This document shows positions 1-10,667 of a stretch of 64,000 nucleotides of DNA, piece after piece. The DNA is taken from contig NC_013084.1 of assembly GCF_000142805.1 (NCBI RefSeq), forward strand, positions 620,001 through 684,000. Direction: 5' to 3'. This stretch comes from Lachancea thermotolerans CBS 6340. Lineage: Eukaryota; Ascomycota; Saccharomycetes; Saccharomycetales; Saccharomycetaceae. Each line of letters begins with the position of its first letter. Positions within the stretch are counted from its first letter, which is position 1. A model generated the notes under the pieces. That model was not told where the DNA came from. It saw nothing but the letters and a program-made list of their open reading frames with translations, and did no database searches. Position numbers and translations under genes: made by a program.

Positions 1-1167
1 GAGCGTAGAGTTGTATCCACCACATGCCACAACAGTCGTGACCTGAGCAAAGCCAAAGTCCAGTGGTAAAGCATCAAGATACGTTGGCCGCTTGTAGCGT
101 GAAATATAGAGTATTCGCTCTTTTTGGTAGTCTGCAAATACCATCCCTTCTCTCTTAGAAATTAGTAAGATTTGACCGTGACCCAGGCATTTATAGCACA
201 ACATGCTGTCAAGTGGTTTTTTGAGGAAACTATTCAATGTCACACTATTCCATTGAAGACTTTTAGGTTTACGCAAGTCTATGGTGGTACTGATGGTCTC
301 GCCTTTTGTGCTTAAGATACTCAACCTCAAACCCTCTTCTCCTTGATATAGGCTTGCTCCAGGGATTAAACCATCGAGACATAAGGATTCTCTGGTGTTT
401 TCATCGTATTTGTTCTCGAAAACACATACTTTGTTATTAAAAATTATTACACCACGGGAGAACAAAAACACCACCGTTTTTGGCACTTCCAAAGTTATCA
501 TCTCGACTAATGTACCAAGTTCACCTGAAGAACCACAATCCATCGCGGCAGTGTATTCTTGAAGTAATCTATCATAGCGCGAATGGTTGTTTCTATGTCT
601 AAAAGTGTTTGCATGGATCACCTCAAATGCGAGGACGTTTTGTATTAGGTCTCTCTTTGCCAAACAAAAGAATCCTTTATTTGGGTTTAAACAAAAGGCA
701 TTTTCAATTCTATAAGGCGTATCATGGACTGAAATAAATTTAGCAAATGGGCTTTCCGACAGAAGATCAGACTTATTGATGGAAACCAATTGCTTCTCAC
801 TTAAGCTGAAGTAAAGTTGCTCACTGTCACTGTCGAGAAATCTGAGAGTCTTCCTTGGATCGACATCCTGTTCGTTGATTTTAAGTCGTTTTTTTGCAAC
901 TTTCTTGAACCCTGGGATGTCAAACACTGTAATTGAGAGGTCAAACGCGAGAACCAAAAAGAAGTCCGATTTTGGATTCACCAGCCTAAAAGAGAGGTGG
1001 AGTGCAGAGTTTTTGAGTTCCGTAACTCTGCTTGTATCAAAGCTTGAATCTTTGGTTCTGTACAGATGGACAATATCACCTTCAACTATCAAAACTTCAT
1101 TCCCATTTTTCAAATCCTTCAAGTAGCTGATGGGCGGTGAACCGCTCTCTAATGTTTCATGTTGCAT
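1..1167 (-). CDS. Large beta-propeller-like protein, 5' part only; possible Mms1/DDB1-family
   Basis: The reading frame opens with ATG at 1167 and runs without a stop to the window edge, giving the first 389 residues of a longer protein. Alternating short hydrophobic strands and loops fit a WD-like beta propeller. Near the visible end, the stretch around VTTVVACGGYNSTL resembles the point in the DDB1/CPSF-A/Mms1 family where a 'VTCSG' strand leads into the N-terminal repeat. Mms1 is a subunit of the Rtt101 cullin ubiquitin ligase that works at stalled replication forks. Synteny does not help: in S. cerevisiae the neighbour of MSB1 on this side is IES4, not an Mms1-like gene. Rse1, Cft1 or an unrelated propeller protein remain possible. 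That this is a real gene is nearly certain; the family is a weak guess. Confidence 0.45.
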   Translation of the reverse strand, partial: MQHETLESGSPPISYLKDLKNGNEVLIVEGDIVHLYRTKDSSFDTSRVTELKNSALHLSFRLVNPKSDFFLVLAFDLSITVFDIPGFKKVAKKRLKINEQDVDPRKTLRFLDSDSEQLYFSLSEKQLVSINKSDLLSESPFAKFISVHDTPYRIENAFCLNPNKGFFCLAKRDLIQNVLAFEVIHANTFRHRNNHSRYDRLLQEYTAAMDCGSSGELGTLVEMITLEVPKTVVFLFSRGVIIFNNKVCVFENKYDENTRESLCLDGLIPGASLYQGEEGLRLSILSTKGETISTTIDLRKPKSLQWNSVTLNSFLKKPLDSMLCYKCLGHGQILLISKREGMVFADYQKERILYISRYKRPTYLDALPLDFGFAQVTTVVACGGYNSTL

Positions 1168-1644
1168 TATCTAGAAGCCCGGACGTCATGGGCTCGACTG
1201 CCTCCCTATTTGCATGCATCAAGCGGGTGATGCTTAAGGAGTTTTGTCAATGAAAAATATAAATAAGACAGAAACGAAGAACGCACTTGACTAACAAATG
1301 TTCCTATCGCCCCTGAATGAAGACCAGGAAACAACCTGCAAAACCCCTGTTGCGGGTAAAGCATCCTTAAAAATAATACAAACTTAAGACTCCTCTCATG
1401 AACAAGAGCGCTCTAAAATCTAGTTTCTTAAACATTGCTTGCAAGTCATCTCCCGGTGTAACGGGCTGACATACTACGACAGACCGGATGAGTAGATACT
1501 TAGCTCCTCGTTAGCCGTTTTCAAGCACACGATTAACCTTGGCTAAATAACGCCATTCTTTTGAGGTGTATAGCAAGCCGTATTGTGAGAAGCTTTTGCC
1601 AAAGGATTGCTGGTGAATACTTCAATTGACCTATCATTTGTCAA
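1168..1644. other. Intergenic: promoter of the left-end gene and 3' flank of MSB1
   Basis: About 480 bp of AT-leaning DNA. It holds the upstream region of the left-end gene and the terminator of MSB1, both on the minus strand. Apart from the Reb1-like site I see no gene or RNA in it. Confidence 0.6.
1353..1359 (-). promoter_or_regulatory. Reb1-type site CGGGTAA
   Basis: CGGGTAA (TTACCCG on the other strand) is the core of the Reb1 general regulatory factor site. It lies about 190 bp upstream of the left-end ATG, the usual position in a yeast promoter. It is a single match to a 7-mer, so function is inferred from placement. Confidence 0.4.
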
Positions 1645-4600
1645 TCAAATACCAAAGGTACCGTTTTTTATCGTATCATGCAGCTTTTTCCGGTCTTCCC
1701 TCTTTTTGGCATAAGCTCCATGCAATTTTCCTCCAACAGGCACTCCTGGTATGAAAGGAGCTGACTGCGGACCAGGAGGAGAATGTACCGGTCCATAATA
1801 TGCTGGATTTGTGCCCGGGCTCGCCACGAAACTAGTTGGTGCGGGGCCTTGGGCAGTTGGAGCGTATGCCATTTGCGGGGAAGCGTATGATCTCATAACC
1901 TGTGGTGGTTGAGGTGAAGCACCAGCCTGAGGGATAACACGTGTATGAGGGTGCTGACGAGCATGCTGGGGCGGAAAGCGCGGATGGATGTTGCTTGAAG
2001 GTGATTGATGCTGATTATTATAGGCCTTCGAAAAGGTTTGTTGGGCGGGGTGACTTGGGCGTTGTGTTACTAGCCTATGAGGTTGACTACCAGCCACATT
2101 TGCAGGGTTATAAGGGTAGTGTGGAGGGTGTGATGATTCCTGTATCTCGTAGCTTGCAGTTGTGCCTGAGTGGTGGGCAACCTGAGGATAACCGTAAGGT
2201 GCTTGGTAATAGCTGTAACGATTACCGTTGGAGCTAAGCGGGGGACCACCGTTCAAGGCCTTTGCTTGATTGTTTGAATGTTCCGGGCGGCTGACAGGCA
2301 GGTTCGTATAACCTTCAATTGGAACGGCTGATTGGTCAGGATAGTGGGCGAATGGTTGACTGTGATATCCATGTGCGTTATGACCAGAAAATGCGACCTG
2401 AGCCCCCTCTGGTGTTTGAACCTGCGTTGGTGCTGGGTATGAAGAAGCTTCGTGGGAAGAATACTTGATGTTGTCTTTATTTTCGATCCTGTTGGCTGCA
2501 CGATGCGCAAAGTCTCTATTAACTTCTCCTCTACTTTCATTTGTGGGCATGTGCTTTTCGTAATGAATATAGCTCTGTGAGGGAGGTGGTGTTGGTGATC
2601 TCGTTTCGGGAATTGGTTTCTCAAATTTCGCGTTGTTCACGCCAAATTCCTGTTGCGGATAGGGTGCTTTTCTCACAGGCGAATTTCCTCGGCTTCGTAT
2701 GGGGGACACTTCTGCTCTTGCAACTTGACTATAGTCAATAGGGAAGACTATTGGCGATACTTGATGTACTTGGTTCGCTTGGTTTGGCTCATCCGCTTGG
2801 GTGACTTGGCTCGCTTGGTTTAATTGGTACGATTTTAATTCCTTGTGCGAATCAAAGCTTTGCTGGGGACTTCTCCGGATCGGAGATTCGGTAGGGAAGG
2901 TTCCAGGAAGTTTTTCGGTTCTAGGTGAGTCAAGTTGTAACGGTGGGACTGTACTAGAATTGGTACTGCCAGCCAAAGTATCTGTTGAATTTTTGGGTAG
3001 ATCTCTGTATCTTTCGAACATGGTGAGAGTCTCAAATGTTTCTGCATTTGTTGCTAAGCTTTTAGGCGACTGGTTTCCTTTCGTTCTCAGGTTCCTCACT
3101 TGTTTGCTGAGCTCATCGACCATTTCATTCAAATCTTCGATACCGTTATTGGTAGAAGGCAAGGAAATATTGTCTTTTTGAATTGGGGCCGTGTGGTGAG
3201 CTTCATCTTCAGGATCAAGGGCTATGGAGTCTTCTTCAATGTCTGGAATTTCAATTTTGAAGTCATCGTGTTCAATCGCAGGTAGCTTGTAGTTTTCAGG
3301 ATTGAGCATACTGAACTGGCTTAGAACACGAGAGTCATTTCGGGATCCTCTAGTTGAAGCTTGCTCATGGGGAGGGCTTGGCGGAAGCTCCTTATTTTTG
3401 TAGCCCTTTGAAGCTTTGTTTTGCTCCGATGCAGCTTGCGGAAGCGGTGAGTTTGATGAACTGCTACCACTACTTTTCTTTCTAATGGATTTGAGAGGAT
3501 TCCATTTAGGAACTGAGCGTTGATGACGTCTATCTTGAACATGAGGCGGGCTTATTCCTTCCTCGGCTTTCAATTTGTCACTTTGGAGGAATGGCACCAG
3601 CGGATCCTTATTTTGGGGTATGGATTCATTCTCCACATTATGCTGGAACTTTTCGTAAGCGGGAGTGATGGAACGATTTTGGTGTTCGTGAACTTGGTCG
3701 CGGTTATCTCTAGGTTTGAGATATTCAAGTGAGTCTACTTTTTCATGTTTTTTCAATTCGAGGCTTAGATCACATTCCTCAATAATAACCCACTTCTTGA
3801 ACCCATCAAACTCAAACTCTAAAATAAGCGACCTTCCGAACAGCTTTTTCTTGTCAGAGGTCTGCTCGTGTGATAGTGTAGAAAGCCATGCCCATATAAA
3901 GTAATCATCGATATCAACACGCCCCATTTCGAGATGCGTTTCCAATCTTTTCATTCCGTCGTCTGATGGCACACACTTCTGTGAAGCCCAACCTGCTTGG
4001 AATGTTGAGTGCTTGGTTGAAATCTCTTTCATTATGCGGCGCGATTCTTTAGACATTTTATGACTAATGCCATCAATGTTCTTCTTTCTCTTGAACAACG
4101 ATTTTAACAAAGCGTAGTCTTCGCGAGCCTCAAAAGCATCGTAGTTTGAGAAGTCAAACAACTCGTTGCATCTTTCAATTAACTGCCAAGGCTTTTTGGA
4201 AAATTCGGTGGTTTTCAGACTCACTATAGGAACAGTTAAAATGGTTTCTGAGTCGTATGCAGTAGATCCTTTAGGAGGATAAGTACTATTGAATAGTATA
4301 GTTTTCAATGACGTAGGGATGTTCGCATCTTTCAGATCATTTGAAATAAAACTGCGGATGAAAGCAAGAAGAAGATGAAACATTGCATCAGAGGCGGGAA
4401 TCCATTGCTCAATACCTTCGGAAAAGGAGTTTTTCTTTTCAATTTCAGGTGTTGGCTCTCCAAAATCGTATGGCGAGTTTTCCACCTTACTTCTAAACGC
4501 CCAGATACCAAACATCTTCGATATTTTTCTTGCACTCATCTTGTTGTGTTTAGAGTTCGAAGATGCTGTAACAATCAGATCAAAAAAGTCATACACGATA

Positions 4601-5103
4601 GATGCATGATCTGGAGATGACAGGCATTTTGGCATTAGCTCTAAAAAAGATCTTGAACGATACCCATCGCTTTGTTCGCGTACTCTAAAGGCTTCATAGG
4701 CCTTCCAAGTAATAACTTGCCCCTCCGGCAGTCGGCACCATACATATTTGAGCGCTTGGAACAAGGTCCATGGTTCTGTCTTGCTTATTATGCGTGATTG
4801 CTTTGTTTCATTGACAGGTACTCCATTGCCAAGAGGGAATACTTGATTCAAAAATCTCAGAAGTTTTTCATTTGACTGCTCGGGACGAAACGGTAAGAAC
4901 AAAAACTCGATGCCTATCGCGTTAGTCTTTAGCTCTTGCGTAATGAGATGGATCAAGCCTTTCACTTTGTCTCGTGAGAATTCGTGGAAGAATTCAAATT
5001 CTTCGTCTTCGTCCGCAGCGGAGTGGAGTCGCCCTTTTCGGCCTGTAGGCTCGGCAGCTTTGGGGTTGCTTGGCGGGCTGGGAAGGGGCTTTAGAGACTC
5101 CAT
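1645..5103 (-). CDS. MSB1: Msb1-like morphogenesis protein
   Basis: 1152 residues, close to the S. cerevisiae Msb1 length. The N-terminal third (about residues 35-470) is a folded RhoGAP-like Msb1/Mug8 domain, starting at the FHEFSRDKVKGLIHLITQEL stretch. The rest is a long disordered tail rich in Ser, Pro, Gln and His with many SP motifs, typical of Cdk or MAPK targets. Msb1 acts with Bem1, Boi1/2 and Cdc42/Rho1 at the bud site and influences glucan synthesis. The ATG at 5103 is the first in the frame. The gene lies downstream of ECM38 on the same strand; TUF1 and MSB1 are neighbours in S. cerevisiae (YOR187W, YOR188W), which supports the name. Confidence 0.88.
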   Translation of the reverse strand: MESLKPLPSPPSNPKAAEPTGRKGRLHSAADEDEEFEFFHEFSRDKVKGLIHLITQELKTNAIGIEFLFLPFRPEQSNEKLLRFLNQVFPLGNGVPVNETKQSRIISKTEPWTLFQALKYVWCRLPEGQVITWKAYEAFRVREQSDGYRSRSFLELMPKCLSSPDHASIVYDFFDLIVTASSNSKHNKMSARKISKMFGIWAFRSKVENSPYDFGEPTPEIEKKNSFSEGIEQWIPASDAMFHLLLAFIRSFISNDLKDANIPTSLKTILFNSTYPPKGSTAYDSETILTVPIVSLKTTEFSKKPWQLIERCNELFDFSNYDAFEAREDYALLKSLFKRKKNIDGISHKMSKESRRIMKEISTKHSTFQAGWASQKCVPSDDGMKRLETHLEMGRVDIDDYFIWAWLSTLSHEQTSDKKKLFGRSLILEFEFDGFKKWVIIEECDLSLELKKHEKVDSLEYLKPRDNRDQVHEHQNRSITPAYEKFQHNVENESIPQNKDPLVPFLQSDKLKAEEGISPPHVQDRRHQRSVPKWNPLKSIRKKSSGSSSSNSPLPQAASEQNKASKGYKNKELPPSPPHEQASTRGSRNDSRVLSQFSMLNPENYKLPAIEHDDFKIEIPDIEEDSIALDPEDEAHHTAPIQKDNISLPSTNNGIEDLNEMVDELSKQVRNLRTKGNQSPKSLATNAETFETLTMFERYRDLPKNSTDTLAGSTNSSTVPPLQLDSPRTEKLPGTFPTESPIRRSPQQSFDSHKELKSYQLNQASQVTQADEPNQANQVHQVSPIVFPIDYSQVARAEVSPIRSRGNSPVRKAPYPQQEFGVNNAKFEKPIPETRSPTPPPSQSYIHYEKHMPTNESRGEVNRDFAHRAANRIENKDNIKYSSHEASSYPAPTQVQTPEGAQVAFSGHNAHGYHSQPFAHYPDQSAVPIEGYTNLPVSRPEHSNNQAKALNGGPPLSSNGNRYSYYQAPYGYPQVAHHSGTTASYEIQESSHPPHYPYNPANVAGSQPHRLVTQRPSHPAQQTFSKAYNNQHQSPSSNIHPRFPPQHARQHPHTRVIPQAGASPQPPQVMRSYASPQMAYAPTAQGPAPTSFVASPGTNPAYYGPVHSPPGPQSAPFIPGVPVGGKLHGAYAKKREDRKKLHDTIKNGTFGI

Positions 5104-5249
5104 CCTGCGTTTTAGCGCCGAGTATGCGCTATAGGCGAGTTCTCTTACTGGCTACAGACATTGAAAATACAAAAACAGATCAATCTAATCGGCTCTGGCA
5201 CTAACTCGTATATAATTATTTTATAAGCATGTGATGACATCTCATGAAA

Positions 5250-7079
5250 CTAATAAGCCACCGAAAGACCCCTCTTCCGCCAATAGTCACTAACCGCGTG
5301 CCATTCTCCTCTGTGTCTTTTGATTCCATTTACAACACTTTTGGGAGCCTGTTCCAAAAGATTGTGGCCCATACTTTTAAGAGCCTCTAAAGTGTCTTTA
5401 CCAAGCATCGGAAAGCTTTCAACCTCAAGTACGTCAGGAAGTAGCTGATGATGAACCCTAGGATAGGCGATGGCTTCGAGTAAAGGCATTTCGTACCAGT
5501 AGAGTCTTGTGATAACTTGGAAGATGCTTGGAGTTATTCTTGAGCCCCCAGATGCGCCGATTACAAGATCAGGCTTACCTAACTCGTCAAGGATCACGAC
5601 AGGAGAGGCAGATGACAAAGGCCTTTTCCCCGGCTCGATAAAATTGTAGATAGAGGGAGCAAGCTCGAAAGCATTTGATCTTCCTGGCTGTGAGAAGTCG
5701 TCCATTTGATTGTTGAAAATAACACCCGTTTCAATATCATGGACTAAGGATCCACATAATAGATTCACAGTGCTTGTAAAAGAAACAGCGTTGCCAAATT
5801 TGTCAACTACCCCAAAATGCGTTGTACCGTGGGGATCTGTGAGAGCGTAAGCAGGATTGTATTCTGTCCAATTTGAAAGTGTCTTGAGGCCGGGCAAGTG
5901 ATCGTTAATGAGTCGCACAGAGTTTTGAGTCCAGTTGGAGTCAAGAACTTCGAGAATGCGTTGAGGGAGCTCATGTGGATCGGAAAAGCCACCGAGTCGG
6001 CTTCTAGCGCTCGACATCCATTTCATGCACTCTACAAGTACATAGACCTGCTCTGGCTGAAAATCCCCGCCTTTCTTGGCCGGAAACTCGTCTAAGATTT
6101 TCAAGGCAGAAAGTAGCGCAGCTCCAGAGCTAGAACCACCACTTGTAAATACCTCAAGATCGTTGTTCGGAAAGTACTGCCAGCCCGAGCGGATCTTAGT
6201 ATAGAGGGGCTTTGATGTATTAACGTAATATGATTTTAAGTCATTGCCTGTAATTATGCCTCCACTTTCTTTAATTTTTCGAAGCATTGAGCGGCCTATC
6301 CTGTGGTTTGGATCATAGAAGGGCGCGACAGTGCCATTGCTCGCCAATTCTTTTAACGTATCGGATAAAGCAGGGCGTTTTATACTTTCTCCAGTCTTTA
6401 AGACTCGCGACTGTCCTTCATTCAACACAAAAGCCCAATCTTTCTTATGCTGCACAAAGTAGGGTTCGTATATTTTCAAACAAGCGGCCGTAATCTCGTC
6501 GACTTCCCAACCATTCGATCCTAGCTCGATTATAGGTTGTAGCAAATCCCTCCACTCAACTTTCCCACTCCCCTTCTTGACAAATAGCTCATAAATTCCC
6601 CGCAATTCGCCAGGAACTGCAATTGCTAATCCTCCAATCTGAGAAGCGTTTGGTGATTGCGAAAACATATTTTTGTGGGCTAGCGCGGGCGCTTGCTCGC
6701 GAAAGTCGATAAAAAGAGAATCTGTTTCTCCAGACATTTGATCTTTGCCGACAAATACAGCGTATCCACCGCCGCCGATCCCGCTTGAGAAGAAGTTCTT
6801 CATCCCTAAGCACAGGGCCACAGAAACAGCAGCATCGGCCGCGTTAGCACCATCGAACTTCTTTAAAACTTGTTCAACTGCGATCTTGTTGCAGTGCTCA
6901 GAATCCGAGCTCGCAGCGCCATACCGTCCTGTTCTAAGAACTTGCGATGAATTTGGACTCAAGGTGGGGTGGCGTGGAAGCGGCTTGATATCAATATTGT
7001 GATCCGGGCTCTCCACAAAGAAGTGCTGCATACATACAGCTGTCTCGAGCAGCAGTGTAAGCACAGCAGCCAGCCTCAT
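5250..7079 (-). CDS. ECM38: Gamma-glutamyltranspeptidase
   Basis: 609 residues, full length for the family. A hydrophobic N-terminus (about residues 1-18) acts as signal peptide or anchor for the secretory and vacuolar route. The precursor is self-cleaved before the nucleophile Thr420 in the GTTHFGVVD motif. The large-subunit arginine lies in DFREQAP (Arg127), and the small subunit carries the GASGGSRI oxyanion-loop motif. The enzyme removes the gamma-glutamyl group of glutathione and its conjugates in the vacuole, for sulfur and nitrogen recycling and detoxification. In S. cerevisiae ECM38 (YLR299W) neighbours YHC1 (YLR298C); here TUF1 sits between them, as expected where two post-duplication tracks merge. 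Confidence 0.95.
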   Translation of the reverse strand: MRLAAVLTLLLETAVCMQHFFVESPDHNIDIKPLPRHPTLSPNSSQVLRTGRYGAASSDSEHCNKIAVEQVLKKFDGANAADAAVSVALCLGMKNFFSSGIGGGGYAVFVGKDQMSGETDSLFIDFREQAPALAHKNMFSQSPNASQIGGLAIAVPGELRGIYELFVKKGSGKVEWRDLLQPIIELGSNGWEVDEITAACLKIYEPYFVQHKKDWAFVLNEGQSRVLKTGESIKRPALSDTLKELASNGTVAPFYDPNHRIGRSMLRKIKESGGIITGNDLKSYYVNTSKPLYTKIRSGWQYFPNNDLEVFTSGGSSSGAALLSALKILDEFPAKKGGDFQPEQVYVLVECMKWMSSARSRLGGFSDPHELPQRILEVLDSNWTQNSVRLINDHLPGLKTLSNWTEYNPAYALTDPHGTTHFGVVDKFGNAVSFTSTVNLLCGSLVHDIETGVIFNNQMDDFSQPGRSNAFELAPSIYNFIEPGKRPLSSASPVVILDELGKPDLVIGASGGSRITPSIFQVITRLYWYEMPLLEAIAYPRVHHQLLPDVLEVESFPMLGKDTLEALKSMGHNLLEQAPKSVVNGIKRHRGEWHAVSDYWRKRGLSVAY

Positions 7080-7334
7080 TTCTAGTACCCTCGGGGTTCT
7101 ATTTGTGATCTTTGTTTGATCGAAGAAATAGGCAATCTGTGGTGGCAGGCTCTGAGTCTATTTAACTTATCTTTTGGGGCAATAAATCATGAAAATAAGG
7201 TATTTTAGATAACAGAAATAGTTTTTGAATGAAGACGCATAGATCATTCTAAATACAGGAGGGAATTTAAATAAAGTATATGTATGTACGCTTTCTTGTG
7301 CTCTTGTATCCGAGACACGTTTTTATTTACAAGC

Positions 7335-8615
7335 TTACTCGATAATACGAGTCACCAAACCGGTGCCGACGGTCTTACCACCTTCTCTAATGTTGAAGCG
7401 CTGACCAGCTTCCAAAGGAGTAGGATGAACAAGCTCGCACTCCATCTCAACGTTGTCGCCAGGCATGACCTGCATGGAGTGGTCTTCAACAGCCTCTGGG
7501 AATTTTAGAACCACGGTAACGTCGGCAGTACGGACGAACATCTGAGGTCTGTAGTTTTCACCAAAGCCAGAATGTCTACCACCCTCCTCTTTGGAGAGAA
7601 TGTATAGAGATGCTAGGAACTTGGTGTGCGCTTTGACAGTGCCAGGCTTGGCCAGAACCATACCTCTCTTCAGCTGGTCTCTTCTAACACCACGCAACAA
7701 AATACCAGCGTTGTCGCCGGCCATAGCCTTGTCCAATTCCTTTCTGAACATCTCAATACCAGTAACAGTGGTCTTCAAGGGTTGAGCATTGTGGCCGACA
7801 ATCTCGACTTCCTCACCCTTCTTGAAGTTACCCCTCTCGACTCTACCAGTAACAACAGTCCCTCTTCCGGAGATAGAGAAAATGTCCTCAACAGGCATCA
7901 AAAATGGTTTTTCCAGGTCTCTCTGTGGGGTTGGGATGTGTTCGTCAACAGCGTCTAGAAGCTTCATGATGGCTTGCTCGCCGATCTCGGGTCTCTTACC
8001 TTCGAGAGCGCACAAAGCAGAACCCATCACAACAGGGGTGTTGTCACCGTCAAATCCGTATTGTGTTAGCAACTCCCTCATTTCCATTTCCACAAGTTCC
8101 AACATTTCTTCGTCGTCCACGGTGTCAACCTTGTTGACGAATACCACGATGTCCTGCACACCGACCTGTCTGGCTAGCAGCAAATGCTCTCTAGTCTGAG
8201 GCATTTGGCCGTCAGTGGCGGCAACAACAATGATGGCACCGTCCATCTGCGCGGCACCGGTAATCATATTCTTAATGTAATCGGCGTGACCTGGACAGTC
8301 AACGTGCGAGTAGTGTCTCTTGTCCGTCTCGTATTCAACGTGGGCGGTGGAAATGGTAATACCACGCGCTCTCTCTTCAGGGGCTTTGTCGATGGCAGCA
8401 TAGTCCAGAAAGTCGGCGCCACCCTTCACGGCTAGAGTCTTTGTGATGGCAGCAGTCAGCGTAGTTTTCCCGTGGTCGACATGGCCGATGGTACCGATGT
8501 TCAAATGTGGCTTGGTACGGTCAAATGCAGCCGCATAAGAGCGGAGAGCAGTGCTGGCAAAGGACCTGGTTGCCGGCCTGGCAATTAGAGAGAAAGCTCT
8601 AGGCACAAGGAACAT
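7335..8615 (-). CDS. TUF1: Mitochondrial translation elongation factor Tu
   Basis: 426 residues. Residues 1-30 form an Arg/Ser/Ala-rich mitochondrial presequence without acidic residues. The GTPase domain follows with G1 GHVDHGKT (44-51), G3 DCPGH (106-110) and G4 NKVD (161-164); the two beta-barrel domains complete the protein to the typical C-terminal ending. It delivers aminoacyl-tRNA to mitoribosomes. Codon choice is strongly biased to preferred codons (TCT, GTC, AAG, TTC), in line with high expression. It is divergent from YHC1 with a 249-bp shared promoter. All GTPase residues I can place are intact. Confidence 0.97.
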   Translation of the reverse strand: MFLVPRAFSLIARPATRSFASTALRSYAAAFDRTKPHLNIGTIGHVDHGKTTLTAAITKTLAVKGGADFLDYAAIDKAPEERARGITISTAHVEYETDKRHYSHVDCPGHADYIKNMITGAAQMDGAIIVVAATDGQMPQTREHLLLARQVGVQDIVVFVNKVDTVDDEEMLELVEMEMRELLTQYGFDGDNTPVVMGSALCALEGKRPEIGEQAIMKLLDAVDEHIPTPQRDLEKPFLMPVEDIFSISGRGTVVTGRVERGNFKKGEEVEIVGHNAQPLKTTVTGIEMFRKELDKAMAGDNAGILLRGVRRDQLKRGMVLAKPGTVKAHTKFLASLYILSKEEGGRHSGFGENYRPQMFVRTADVTVVLKFPEAVEDHSMQVMPGDNVEMECELVHPTPLEAGQRFNIREGGKTVGTGLVTRIIE

Positions 8616-8864
8616 TTTGAAACCCTATTATCCTGGAGATTCGATGCTTTCGATTCCAGCGGGGTTGCTGGGCGATCAAATTATAGTAACGACCTTTATA
8701 TTCTATAAACGGGGAAAATTTTTCTGACATACGTATATAGTGATTATATGTCGTCACGGACGGTATTGATCAACAATCAAGCGCATTAGGATATCAGCTA
8801 AGTAGCCCATAGAGAGTATCAGCGGGGCATCGCAGAGTATAAAGAACAGAAAGTTACAGTAGCC

Positions 8865-9506
8865 ATGCCACGATTCTGTGACTATTGTCATTCGTACTTG
8901 ACGCACGACACACCGAGCGTGCGAAAAAGCCATTTGCTAGGGAAGAATCATGTCAAGCTCGCGGCAGACTACTATTGCAACAAAGCACGCCAGACCGAGA
9001 AGCCCATCTTTGAAAAGTCGCGGAGCGCCAAAAAGAACCGGAAGCGGGCGCGGAGCCCGCGCGGACAAGAGCCAGAGCGGCGCTGGACGCTGCACTGCGA
9101 TACCAATCGCCAAAAACGGCAGTCGCACAGGGCTGCGTTGGCACAACAGGATCTGGCGCCCATATCGGTGCTCGAGAAGCTGTACCGCCACTCGCCCGCG
9201 TACGCCAAGGTTTTTGTCTCGGAATGTCGGCTGGATACAGGCCAGTCGGTGCGTCTGGAGCGGCTTCCGCAGCGCGCGAACAAAAGACCGCAGCGGACGG
9301 CCGCGGCAGATCCCCAGAAGCCGACGCGCGACACGCTGTATAAACCAGACTACTCGGACGCTGGGAAGATCCCATCTGCTGTGCTTCTGCCGCCGCCGCC
9401 TTCGCTCGCGCGGTGGCCCGCGTGCCCACCGCTGCAGCTCGCCAGCGACCGCGCCGCGACCGCGACCGTCCAGCACGTGACCCGCAAGCTGGAGGCACGC
9501 CGCTAG
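8865..9506 (+). CDS. YHC1: U1 snRNP protein C (U1-C zinc finger)
   Basis: 213 residues. The N-terminus is a canonical U1-C matrin-type C2H2 finger with Cys5, Cys8, His23 and His29, beginning MPRFCDYCHSYLTHD. This finger contacts the U1 snRNA-5' splice site duplex and helps select GTATGT sites. The remainder is basic and variable, with KR-rich and Pro-rich stretches as in the S. cerevisiae protein (231 residues). Third codon positions are very GC-rich, unlike TUF1 next to it, and this leaves several long spurious frames open on both strands. Order with ECM38 matches YLR298C-YLR299W. Confidence 0.93.
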   Translation: MPRFCDYCHSYLTHDTPSVRKSHLLGKNHVKLAADYYCNKARQTEKPIFEKSRSAKKNRKRARSPRGQEPERRWTLHCDTNRQKRQSHRAALAQQDLAPISVLEKLYRHSPAYAKVFVSECRLDTGQSVRLERLPQRANKRPQRTAAADPQKPTRDTLYKPDYSDAGKIPSAVLLPPPPSLARWPACPPLQLASDRAATATVQHVTRKLEARR

Positions 9507-9615
9507 ATCCCTGGATCTTCGCGATCCCGGTCTCGCTTAGCATATCGTTTCTGTCATTAGTCATTAAATTAATTAAACTTCATGTATGTGTCCCGGCGCC
9601 GCGCGCTCCAGTGTT

Positions 9616-9864
9616 TCACGCCTTCACGTCCCGCAGCTGCTGCTCCTCGTCGTCTGCCGCGCTTCGCAGCCCCAGTGCTGCCACAACCACTATCAACCCC
9701 ACCGTCAGAACCACGACCACGCTGATCAGGAACCACACTATTACAAACCCGCTCAGGTCGTCTAGCTCGCCGTGCCCAGCGACAGAGTTCACCAGTGGTC
9801 CCAGAAACCCTCCGCTCTCTGGACCGTGTCTCTCGCTACACAGCTTATGCGCGTTCGCTATCAT
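9616..9864 (-). CDS. Small single-pass membrane protein, unknown function
   Basis: 82 residues from an ATG at 9864. There is one strong membrane segment (about residues 40-65, from GFVIVWFLIS through LIVVVAAL) followed by an acidic then basic tail. It is convergent with YHC1, the same arrangement as S. cerevisiae YLR297W next to YLR298C and close to that of its paralogue YOR186W near TUF1; both encode small proteins of unknown function. I cannot confirm sequence similarity from memory, so the orthology is inferred from position only. The membrane segment and clean ATG favour a real gene, but GC-rich DNA here also keeps chance frames open. Confidence 0.45.
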   Translation of the reverse strand: MIANAHKLCSERHGPESGGFLGPLVNSVAGHGELDDLSGFVIVWFLISVVVVLTVGLIVVVAALGLRSAADDEEQQLRDVKA

Positions 9865-10667
9865 CTCTATCTATAAATGTGAATTTTTTGCTTGAGCTTT
9901 TTGGGCCTATTCTCTTTGCGCTTGGAGTCTCAGAACCAGTTCGTTGAAGCCTCGAATCTGGATGGTATCAGTATTTACTCGAACTTTATACGCAACAATT
10001 ACTCGATTACCGGTGCTGAATGTCAGAAAGATAGAAGGACGCACCACCCTGTTGCTTTGTTTTGCTCTGTATTATCGATATTAGAACTTGTAATACATTC
10101 ACAACAGAATGGGCTTGCCAGAGAAGACTCTACGGACTTTGTGTCGCCTTATATACCATCCTTTATCCTTTGCCAAACTGGATTTGTAATGATGCATTTT
10201 AGCTAACTTGGGTATAAACGACTCGCTGTCGTCGGTAGCAACTTGTGTGATCGTTGAAAAATCCCTCAGCCGCGGGCGAAAACCGGCCATGACACAGAGC
10301 AATCTACACGAAAACGGGAAAAAATTAAGCTGATTGAGTAGTGCCTACCCGGTTGGTAAGCCTAACTCCGCACGCGCGCGGAAAGGAAGTCACCAGGAAG
10401 CCAAGGTGGTTATGTAGCGCGGCGTTTCTGAGAGCTCATTTGCCGCCCATGCGGCCGAAATGACGTGACGCGCGCAGGCGGGGGGGGGGGGGGGGGGGGG
10501 GCCGGGAGGAAGCGCACGATATACGGTGGGTGCAAAGAGAAAGCTCGGCCGCGCGTCACCGCGTATCTCCGCCAGGGGCCGGCGGCTAATGAGGGCTATC
10601 AGGGCTTGATACGCACGTGACAGCCTCGTATAGGCGCTTTGGGGGAACGAGAGGGTAGCCGCCAATA
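9865..10667. other. Intergenic, about 800 bp, upstream of the small membrane gene and 3' of STN1
   Basis: No convincing gene. The left half is AT-rich promoter-like DNA; the right half turns abruptly GC-rich and holds the poly-G run at 10480-10501 and a CACGTG at 10614. A few chance open frames of 65-120 codons occur and look like by-products of GC content. Confidence 0.5.
10480..10501 (+). repeat. Homopolymer of 22 G
   Basis: An uninterrupted run of 22 guanines sits between the 3' end of STN1 and the small membrane-protein gene. Tracts this long are rare in yeast genomes because they slip during replication and can form quadruplexes. The exact length may be affected by sequencing. Confidence 0.9.

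Noticed and set aside
8937-9564. Several frames of 120-200 codons overlapping YHC1
   Set aside because: YHC1 has a clear U1-C finger; the others are Arg-rich translations of the same GC-rich DNA without family features.
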